NCBI GenBank assembly: GCA_033856275.1
Contig: JAWVFJ010000049.1
Coordinates: 19,885 to 83,884, forward strand
DNA from: VRUE01 sp033856275
Lineage (GTDB): Bacteria > Actinomycetota > Thermoleophilia > Solirubrobacterales > 70-9
Direction of reading: 5' to 3'
DNA length: 64,000 bases
Shown in pieces: positions 58,279 through 64,000 of the stretch. The number at the start of each line of letters is the position of its first letter. Position 1 is the stretch's first letter. The notes under the pieces were generated by a model. It did no database searches, was not told the DNA's origin, and saw nothing but the letters and a program-made list of their open reading frames with translations. The position numbers were made by a program, and so were the translations under genes.

Positions 58279-58497
58279 ATGGCCCAGGAGCGAATCACCA
58301 TCGACTCGAACCGGATGCGGGGTCTGCCATGCATCGGCGACACCCGCGTCACCGTGAGCGCGGTGCTCGGCCAACTGGCCGCTGGCGCCGGCATCGACGA
58401 GCTGCTGGCCGATTTCCCCTATCTGGAAGGTGAGGACATCCTCGCCGCACTCGAATACGCCGCCCAGGAGCGCGAGCTGGTGGCCGTTCAGAGCTGA
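58279..58497 (+). CDS. DUF433 antitoxin-like protein
   Basis: A 72-aa DUF433 protein: ITIDSNRMRGLPCIGDTRVTVSAVLGQLAAGAGIDELLADFPYLEGEDILAALEYAA. These small winged-helix-type proteins are usually antitoxins followed by a DUF5615 PIN-like toxin. No such toxin follows; the next 140 nt are non-coding. It is therefore an orphan antitoxin, possibly retained as an anti-addiction gene. Confidence 0.85.
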   Translation: MAQERITIDSNRMRGLPCIGDTRVTVSAVLGQLAAGAGIDELLADFPYLEGEDILAALEYAAQERELVAVQS

Positions 58498-58612
58498 GCG
58501 ATCTCGGAGCGCGCGTCCACCGGATTGCCGAGTCGCCCGAGGGTGAGCTAATCGACGATGAGGCATCGATCAGCCGCCCGCTTGGCCTTTGAGCCTCGCG
58601 GCCGGGTCGATG

Positions 58613-58635
58613 CCCTACATAGTGCCCTATACTTT
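58613..58635 (+). promoter_or_regulatory. vapB promoter with TATACT -10 and short palindrome
   Basis: TATACT (58628-58633) lies 6 nt before the vapB ATG. The ATAG-TGCC-CTAT inverted repeat overlaps it, a likely VapBC autoregulation site. It is the most AT-rich promoter in the window. Confidence 0.5.
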
Positions 58636-58639
58636 TTTT

Positions 58640-58876
58640 ATGCGCAAGACCAGCATCTACCTAGATGACGAGCAGGCGGATCGCCTCGCCCGTCTGGCCC
58701 GCGCGGAGGGCCGACCCCAAGCGGAGATTGTCCGCGAGGCGATCTCCTGCTACCGGCCCGTGCCCAAGCGGGATCGGAACTTCGTTCTCGCCGGCAACTT
58801 CGAGCGCATCGATCACGATTCTCGTCCGATCTCGGAGATCCCCGAGGGCGAGTTGATGCGCGGCTTCGGCGAGTGA
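58640..58876 (+). CDS. Ribbon-helix-helix antitoxin (VapB/CopG type)
   Basis: A 78-aa protein. The RHH DNA-binding domain MRKTSIYLDDEQADRLARLARAEGRPQAEIVREAI is followed by a flexible toxin-binding tail. ATG 58640 follows TATACT by 6 nt. The end overlaps the PIN toxin by GTGA, as in VapBC operons. Confidence 0.88.
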   Translation: MRKTSIYLDDEQADRLARLARAEGRPQAEIVREAISCYRPVPKRDRNFVLAGNFERIDHDSRPISEIPEGELMRGFGE

Positions 58877-59295
58877 CGCTCGTCCTCGACGCGGCGCCGC
58901 TGGTGGCGTTGGCCGACGCCAAGGAGCCTCAGCTCGAGGCACTGCTGAGGATCCGTGACAAGGAGGAGGGTCAGCTGGTCCTGCCGGCACCGGTCGCGGC
59001 CGAGGTCGACTACCTGCTCGGCGTCCGCTTTGGCGAAGCGGCTCGGCGCGCCTTCCTCAGCGATCTGGCCGCCCGCCGCTATCACGTCGCGTGCCTGGAA
59101 GCCGATGACTACCGTGCGGTTTCCGAACTCGACATCCGCTACTCCGATCTCGGCCTCGGTCTCGCCGATTGCTCGATTGCGGTTCTTGCGGAGCGCTACG
59201 AAACCCGACGTCTGCTTAGCTTCGACGAGCGGCATTTCCGGGCCGTTACGCCACTTCAGGGCGGGTCATTCGAGTTGCTACCGGCGGATTCCTAG
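58873..59295 (+). CDS. PIN-domain toxin (VapC type)
   Basis: A 140-aa PIN-domain endoribonuclease. The acidic metal-binding residues are Asp in VLDAAPLVAL, Glu in VAAEVDYLL, Asp in GLADCSIAVLAERY and Asp in LLSFDERHFR, all in order. The start is GTG 58873 overlapping the antitoxin. It is probably an active RNase neutralised by the RHH partner; it is the last complete gene of the island. Confidence 0.9.
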   Translation: MTLVLDAAPLVALADAKEPQLEALLRIRDKEEGQLVLPAPVAAEVDYLLGVRFGEAARRAFLSDLAARRYHVACLEADDYRAVSELDIRYSDLGLGLADCSIAVLAERYETRRLLSFDERHFRAVTPLQGGSFELLPADS

Positions 59296-59365
59296 CCGGA
59301 CTTGTCGCCGCCGGCACTTTCGCAAGACGCGCCGAATCGCTGTATTCGAACCGGCCATGGCGATT

Positions 59366-59393
59366 TCGGGCACTCCTGGCCGGAAGTGCCCGA
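59366..59393. repeat. GGGCAC palindrome, middle copy
   Basis: TCGGGCACT (59366-59374) and AGTGCCCGA (59385-59393) pair perfectly around a CCTGGCCGGA loop. It lies between vapC and the distal tRNA fragment. Confidence 0.6.
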
Positions 59394-59513
59394 GACGCTG
59401 CATATCGGCGCCTATCCACGCATATTTGGGCGGAATGTACGTGGCTTAGCCAATCACAAAAGCCCTGCAAATCATGCTGATTGAGGGAGATAGTTCGTCG
59501 ATGACTTCCCTAA

Positions 59514-59558
59514 TTGCCATGCAGAAGGTCGTGGGTTCGAATCCCATCAGCCGCTTTT
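59514..59558 (+). other. 3' half of tRNA-Gly, putative right attachment site
   Basis: Forty-five nt matching 54900-54944 (anticodon loop to the T run after tRNA-Gly) except two bases. Those two (A to T, T to A) sit opposite each other in the T stem, so base pairing is conserved. There is no 5' half. This is the expected remnant of site-specific integration into a tRNA 3' end. Confidence 0.75.
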
Positions 59559-59668
59559 TATCCTGCAAATCAAGGCTTTCCAGCACCACGTTGAATCACT
59601 TGGGATGGTGCGTTCCGACTGCGTTCTAGGCACTCAATACTCGAACCACGGTCTCGTTTTTCTTCGTT

Positions 59669-59688
59669 TTTGGGCACTGGTGCCCGAA
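59669..59688. repeat. GGGCAC palindrome, right copy
   Basis: TTTGGGCAC-TG-GTGCCCGAAA, about 110 nt after the distal tRNA fragment; the left copy is about 87 nt after the intact tRNA. The parallel placement suggests a duplicated tRNA downstream region. Confidence 0.6.
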
Positions 59689-59719
59689 ATAGGCGGTTGA
59701 GAGATCGGCGTAGATTTAA

Positions 59720-59776
59720 GGTGGAGCGTCTGCGTCCCACGCAGTAGGTCCAGGGTTTGAATTCTTGGGTCGCTCC
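59720..59776 (+). other. Degenerate tRNA-like remnant
   Basis: GGAGCGTCTGCGTCCCACGC resembles a tRNA from the D arm through an anticodon stem with loop GTCCCAC (would-be anticodon CCC, Gly). It continues as a decayed T arm CCAGGGTTTGAATTCTTGG and acceptor end. The 5' acceptor strand is absent, so it is not a functional tRNA. Confidence 0.5.
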
Positions 59777-59898
59777 GCAGCGAGTAGACCTCGGCCCTCT
59801 GATTGCAATCCGAGGCGGAGCCACTGAACTCGATTCGCCTTTTCGGGTGCGCCGGAGTTGGTTTACCGGGCGACGCCATCTCGGACGGGCTCTTCTCG

Positions 59899-62670
59899 CT
59901 ACAGCAGTCGGCGGGCGAGTTGGGTGCGCGACTTCACGTCGAGCTTGCGGAATACCTTTCGGAGGTGGTATTCGACCGTGCTCGGACTGACGAAGAGCTG
60001 AGCGGCGATCTCCCGATTCGTGTGTCCGTCCACCGCGAGGCGCGCGACCTGGGCCTCTTGCGGCGTGAGTTGGTCGACCGTCTCCACGGTCCGCTTACGC
60101 GCGCGTGCGCCCGTGGCCAAAAGCTCGCGCTCGGCGCGGCGCGCGAACGCCTCTGCTCCGATCTCTGTCAGTTCGTCGAGGGCCGTCTGTAGTTCGCCTC
60201 GGGCGTCGATTCGGCGTCGCTCGCGGCGCAGCCATTCCCCGTACAGAAGGCGAGACCTGGCGAGCTCGAGTCGGGCGCGGGTGCCAGAGAGATGCTCGAT
60301 CGACTTGCGATAGAGACCATCGGCGTCCTCGCCCGTGCTCAACAGTGCGCGCACACGCGCCTCGATGCCATTCGCCCAGCCCGAGCTGATCACCGGGGTC
60401 CGCTCGGAGAGCCACTCGAGCGTGTATTCGAGCATCGCCTCGTCGCCCGTCCGCGATGCCGCTTCGGCCAGCTCGGGCACCAGGAAGGTCCCGTAGCCGA
60501 TCGGGTCGGACTGCATCGCCTCCCAAGCCGCGTCGCGCGCGTCCTCATATCTTCCGAGGCTGTTGTAGAGCACCGATCTCGCGTAGCTGTTGGAAGTCCA
60601 TCGCCGTCGGGTCGCCTCCTCGGAGCTCGCGTCGATCAGCTCGGAGGCATCTGACTCCTGGCCGCGCCAGGCCGCGAGGATCAGAGGGGCGTTCACGAGT
60701 TCCGGGTTGCCGGTCGCCTCGGCGATCAACTTTGCCTCGTCGAGCATCGACGCGGCCTTCGTCAGCTCACCGGCGAGCATGTGGCTCCTGGCCAGGAAGC
60801 TGAGGGCGAACTGCAGGTGTCCAAGCGCGCCCACATCTCGTGCGACCTGAACTTGCCTGGCGGCGAGAAGATGCAGGGCCTCGTCGTCCCATAGCTCCAG
60901 CGCTAGGACGTTGCTGTCCCTGGCGCTCGACAATGACAGCCACCGGCCGACATCCTCGTCGGGGGGAGGGTCTGCGGCGACCACGAGCTCGAGAGTTCGC
61001 GCGTAGATCGGCGCGGCGGCGGTGTAGCCGTCGGTCAGGCGGACCGCGAAGGCATCGAGCAGCAGGTCCACGCACCGCGGTGGACTCGTGCTCGGAGGTG
61101 CCGATCGCGCCGCCGCGGCGACGGCCTGTGCGCCGCCGATGACCTGGACATCCCGGGTGAGCGTGCCCCCGAGGGCCTCGAGATAGGTGTCACGGGCCAG
61201 GTCGGGGTCGACCGGCTGCAGGCGGATCGCCGCGCTCAGAAAAAGTTGGCCGGCGTCGGCGCCGCGCCGTTGCTCCAGCGCGATTTGCGCTTCCAGCAGG
61301 GTGACCTTGGCGCGCTCGAGCTCGTCCAGCGCGCCGGTCTCAACACCCGCCAATAGCCCAAGTGCGCCATCGAGGTCGCCGGCATCGCGCTTTGCCACGG
61401 CGGCCGCGAGCAATCGCTGCGCGCGTCGCCCGGGCTCGGGCGTCAGGTTTGCTGCGCGTTCGAGGAAGGCGGCGACCGCCGCGAACCCGCCTCGTGCCCG
61501 CGCCCTCCCGGCCGAGTGTTCGAGCTCGAGCGCGACGTCCTCCTCCGGCATCGACGTCGCCTGTCCCAGGTGCCAGGCACGGCGATCGGGGTCGATCTGC
61601 GTATCGGTGGCGTCGGCGAGGGCGCGGTGGATTGCACGACGTTCCTTCACCCCGGCGGCCCCGTAAACCGCCGAGCGGACCAGCGGATGACGGAAGACAA
61701 TCCGGCGTCCCACGTCCAGAAGTCCCTCGCTTTCGAGCGCATCCGCGACCGAACCGGGTATCCCCAGTTGCTCGCCCGCCCGACAGAGGATCGCCGGATC
61801 GCCGACTGAGTCCGCCGCCGCAAGCAGCAGGAAGCGCCGCGCATCGTAGGAAAGGCGCGCCAGACGCCGGGTAAAGCTCTCCTCGATGCTGGCGGGGAGG
61901 GGCGTTGCGACCGGCAGGCCGAATCCGCCAGCGAGCTGGGTCGGCGTCAGCCCGCGAGGCAGCTCAAGGAGCGCGAGCGGATTCCCGCGAGTCTCGAGGA
62001 CGATCCGGTCAAGTACGTGCTCGTCGAGCGGGGCAGGTAGAACCGATTCCAACAGTGTCCGCGAGTCGACCCGCCCCAACGGCTCGATCCGAAGCGTCGG
62101 CGACCCGGCGAGCATCTTGCCGGGGCTGCGCGCGGCGAAGAGGAGCACGATCCTCTCGGCCGAGAGGCGACGGGCCAAGAACGCGAGCGCGCGCGCCGAG
62201 GCGTCGTCGAGCCACTGCGCGTCGTCGACGATGCCGAGGAGCGGTTGTTCTTCGGCCGCCTCGGACAACAGGCCGAGGACCGCCAGGCCCACCAGAAACC
62301 CGCTCGGAACCGGGCCAGCGCCGAGCCCGAACGCTACGTCGAGGGCCTCACGCTGAGGCTGGGGCAGGCGCTCCGCCAACTCGAGGAACGGGGAAGCGAG
62401 CTGCTGGAGCGCTGCGAACGCAAGCTCCATCTCACCCTCGACCCCGGCTATGCGGGCGATCCGAAAGTCCCCGGCGGCCTCGACCGCACTCTCGAGCAGG
62501 GCCGACTTCCCGACGCCTGCTTCGCCGTGGAGAACCAGGACGCCGCCTCGTCCTTCGCGGGCGCTGCCCAGCAGCCGGTCGAGCACCTCTCGCTCGCGTC
62601 TTCGGCCGAGCAGCCGACCTGTCGCTCGGAGAACCGCCGTTGAAGTTTCCCTCATCTCGACCAACAGCAT
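59899..62670 (-). CDS. LuxR-family transcriptional regulator with AAA/STAND ATPase domain (LAL type)
   Basis: A 923-aa regulator. An N-terminal ATPase follows LLGRRREREVLDRLL, with Walker A HGEAGVGKSALLE (about 48-60) and Walker B LLGIVDDAQWLDDASARAL. The long middle section (about 350-850) is TPR-like helical repeats. The C-terminal LuxR helix-turn-helix begins about 860: LTPQEAQVARLAVDGHTNREIAAQLFVSPSTVEYHLRKVFRKLDV. The start is ATG 62670, with ATG 62655 as an alternative. It is divergent from the SDR gene, which it may regulate; the ligand is unknown. Confidence 0.93.
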   Translation of the reverse strand: MLLVEMRETSTAVLRATGRLLGRRREREVLDRLLGSAREGRGGVLVLHGEAGVGKSALLESAVEAAGDFRIARIAGVEGEMELAFAALQQLASPFLELAERLPQPQREALDVAFGLGAGPVPSGFLVGLAVLGLLSEAAEEQPLLGIVDDAQWLDDASARALAFLARRLSAERIVLLFAARSPGKMLAGSPTLRIEPLGRVDSRTLLESVLPAPLDEHVLDRIVLETRGNPLALLELPRGLTPTQLAGGFGLPVATPLPASIEESFTRRLARLSYDARRFLLLAAADSVGDPAILCRAGEQLGIPGSVADALESEGLLDVGRRIVFRHPLVRSAVYGAAGVKERRAIHRALADATDTQIDPDRRAWHLGQATSMPEEDVALELEHSAGRARARGGFAAVAAFLERAANLTPEPGRRAQRLLAAAVAKRDAGDLDGALGLLAGVETGALDELERAKVTLLEAQIALEQRRGADAGQLFLSAAIRLQPVDPDLARDTYLEALGGTLTRDVQVIGGAQAVAAAARSAPPSTSPPRCVDLLLDAFAVRLTDGYTAAAPIYARTLELVVAADPPPDEDVGRWLSLSSARDSNVLALELWDDEALHLLAARQVQVARDVGALGHLQFALSFLARSHMLAGELTKAASMLDEAKLIAEATGNPELVNAPLILAAWRGQESDASELIDASSEEATRRRWTSNSYARSVLYNSLGRYEDARDAAWEAMQSDPIGYGTFLVPELAEAASRTGDEAMLEYTLEWLSERTPVISSGWANGIEARVRALLSTGEDADGLYRKSIEHLSGTRARLELARSRLLYGEWLRRERRRIDARGELQTALDELTEIGAEAFARRAERELLATGARARKRTVETVDQLTPQEAQVARLAVDGHTNREIAAQLFVSPSTVEYHLRKVFRKLDVKSRTQLARRLL

Positions 62671-62785
62671 GACTCACGAGGGCGCTCAGGTCACGACTAA
62701 GGGATTCAGGGATGCGAGCGCCTGGTGAGGGCGAGGAAGCTCGGCCGATGAGTGTTTTGGCCACGAGCGAAAGGACGGGGGGCTG

Positions 62786-63484
62786 ATGTCAACTGCGCTT
62801 GTGATCGGGGCTCGCAACCTTGGCTTTTCGGTGATCGAGCGGTTGATCGGCGACGGCTGGGACGTGGCGGGCGGCGCCGTTTCGGCTGAGACTTTGGAGC
62901 GAGTAGGTAGCGCAGGCGCATTCGCGCTGGAGGTCGACGTGACCGACCAGGCTTCGGTCCTCGCCGCTCTCGAGCAGACCGGCGAGCGCTTCGGGCGGAT
63001 CGACCTCGTCGTCAACGCCGCCTCGCCGTATGCCGGACCCTTCGTCGCCCCGTTCGGAGGCGGCCCCCTGGCAGAGAGCGAGCCGGAGGCCTTCGACCGC
63101 TGGGCCACCATGCCGGCCCGCGGGGCGTACGCGTTCCTGAGCGCCTCGGCCCGCTACCTCAAGGTGCAGGGCGGCCAGGCGACCGTGGTCCAGATCACCG
63201 GCGGCTCCTCCAAGCGAGCGATGCCCGGCCGTGGGCTCTGGGCGGCGGGCGCCTTCGGCGTCCGCGCACTCACGCAAGCGGCCGCACTGGAGCTTCGCGA
63301 GGAGGAAATTCACGTCGCGCTCCTGGTCGTAGACGCCGGCATCGACCGCTCCGGGGACGGCGACGCTCGCACCGCCGACCAGCCGAGCCTCGCCGGCGCG
63401 GTCGCCTACCTGGCGAGTCAGACCCCGCGAGCGATGACCCACGAGCTCCAGGTGACGCCGGCGCTCGACAACTGGACGCCCTAA
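62786..63484 (+). CDS. Short-chain dehydrogenase/reductase, unusual catalytic site
   Basis: A 232-aa Rossmann protein. The nucleotide site is ALVIGARNLGFSVIERL (a GxxxLGx variant of TGxxxGxG), with VDVTDQASVLAAL and DLVVNAASPYAGPF (the NAA motif). Around the catalytic region it reads VQITGGSSKRAMPGRGLWAAGAFGVRALTQAAALEL; the usual YxxxK is not evident (GLWAAGAF in its place), so it may bind cofactor without standard catalysis. It is the first gene of a set with the downstream MBL-fold gene. Confidence 0.85.
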   Translation: MSTALVIGARNLGFSVIERLIGDGWDVAGGAVSAETLERVGSAGAFALEVDVTDQASVLAALEQTGERFGRIDLVVNAASPYAGPFVAPFGGGPLAESEPEAFDRWATMPARGAYAFLSASARYLKVQGGQATVVQITGGSSKRAMPGRGLWAAGAFGVRALTQAAALELREEEIHVALLVVDAGIDRSGDGDARTADQPSLAGAVAYLASQTPRAMTHELQVTPALDNWTP

Positions 63485-63507
63485 AGACGACGAGGAAGCG
63501 AGGACCC

Positions 63508-64000
63508 ATGAGCGAACCGGACACGACGACCGAGGCACACGCAAACACGCGGGGAGGCGTCGACGACCTGCCCGACTACGCACCGGTCCCGCAAGCGGCG
63601 ATGGGTCCGGCGCTGAACGAGCAGGGCTACTACGTCGGCCGGGTCGAGGGGAACCTCTACTGGGTCACCGACGGCACCTACCAGTCGGCCTTCCTGACCA
63701 CCGCCAACGGCGTCGTCCTGCTCGACGCGCCGCCGACGATCGGCCACAACATCCAGCGGGCCGTCGACGAGATCGCGTCCGCCAACGGCGTGAGCAACAA
63801 GGTGACCCACCTCATCTACTCACACCACCATGCCGACCACGCGGGCGCGTCGTTTCTCTTCGACAGGAACCTCACGCGCATCGGGCACGAGGAGACCCGG
63901 CGCCTGCTGCTGCGCGACGACGACCCGGCGAGGCCCCCGAACGAGGAGACCTTCCAGGACGGCCGCACGCTCGAGATTGGCGGCGAGCGCATCGACCTCG
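63508..64000 (+). CDS. Metallo-beta-lactamase-fold hydrolase, 3' end outside window
   Basis: The frame is open from ATG 63508 to the window end (164 codons). A polar leader is followed by NLYWVTDGTYQSAFLTTANGVVLLDAPP and the zinc motif THLIYSHHHADHAGASFLFD (HxHxDH). A Shine-Dalgarno-like GAAGCGAGGA precedes the ATG. It lies 23 nt after the SDR gene and may be co-transcribed. The substrate cannot be told; SDR plus MBL pairs occur in many catabolic operons. Confidence 0.9.
   Translation, partial: MSEPDTTTEAHANTRGGVDDLPDYAPVPQAAMGPALNEQGYYVGRVEGNLYWVTDGTYQSAFLTTANGVVLLDAPPTIGHNIQRAVDEIASANGVSNKVTHLIYSHHHADHAGASFLFDRNLTRIGHEETRRLLLRDDDPARPPNEETFQDGRTLEIGGERIDL

Larger units (their letters stand above)
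59296..59898. other. Gene-free right end of the island and flank
   Basis: Six hundred bases without a convincing gene. It contains the GGGCAC palindromes at 59366 and 59669, the tRNA-Gly 3' copy at 59514-59558, and a second tRNA-like remnant at 59720-59776. The rest is unrecognised and ends at the stop of the LuxR-type gene. Confidence 0.6.

Overview
This is a 64 kb stretch of GC-rich actinobacterial chromosome. Gene content and order (yceD-rpmF-plsX-acpP-rnc-smc-ftsY-ffh-rpsP-khpA-trmD-rplS-lepB-rnhB-yraN-comM-dprA-xer-sigma, plus a WS/DGAT acyltransferase, an MMPL transporter and a LuxR-type ATPase regulator) suggest a deep-branching class such as Thermoleophilia (Solirubrobacterales or relatives). 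That placement is inference from gene content, not a phylogeny. Most of the window is core housekeeping DNA. Many operon-leading genes carry a TAnnnT hexamer 6-10 nt before an ATG or GTG, the signature of leaderless transcription. Genes inside operons are joined by ATGA or GTGA overlaps.

Layout. 1-10 kb: der (cut by the window edge), metK, two small membrane proteins, priA, then def-fmt-rsmB-zinc ribbon-rpe. 10-15 kb: a PH-like membrane protein, a CPA1 antiporter, and a flippase/glycosyltransferase pair. 15-19 kb: the riboflavin operon ribD-ribE-ribBA-ribH, then rpmB. 19-26 kb: an MMPL transporter, a FakA-like protein, recG, rsmD and coaD. 26-40 kb: the large translation, lipid, chromosome and secretion block from yceD to rnhB, with no rimM before trmD and an SMC that appears to lack its hinge. 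40-54 kb: yraN, comM, dprA, thiD, ilvD, two minus-strand metabolic genes, an L,D-transpeptidase, a Xer recombinase, a WhiG/FliA-type sigma factor, an atypical EF-G-like GTPase, rnhA, a glyoxalase-fold protein and a secreted S1 protease. 54.9-59.6 kb: an accessory island between an intact tRNA-Gly(GCC) and a 45-nt copy of its 3' half. 59.9-64 kb: a LuxR-family regulator divergent from an SDR gene and a metallo-beta-lactamase-fold gene that runs off the window.

The most unusual structure is a set of 40-150 bp inverted-repeat elements placed immediately 3' of genes, mostly in the orientation of the upstream gene. At least two families (A with four copies, B with three) have a conserved core and perfectly paired outer arms of 15-25 bp; the arms differ between most copies. 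Convergent gene pairs outside the island are either separated by such an element or share a CTAG palindrome as both stop codons. The island holds a chain of five ORFs linked by 4-nt overlaps (a 52-aa ORF, an ArsN1-like acetyltransferase, a GrpB N-terminal piece, an unknown protein and a DUF5677-like protein) followed by toxin-antitoxin genes and fragments.
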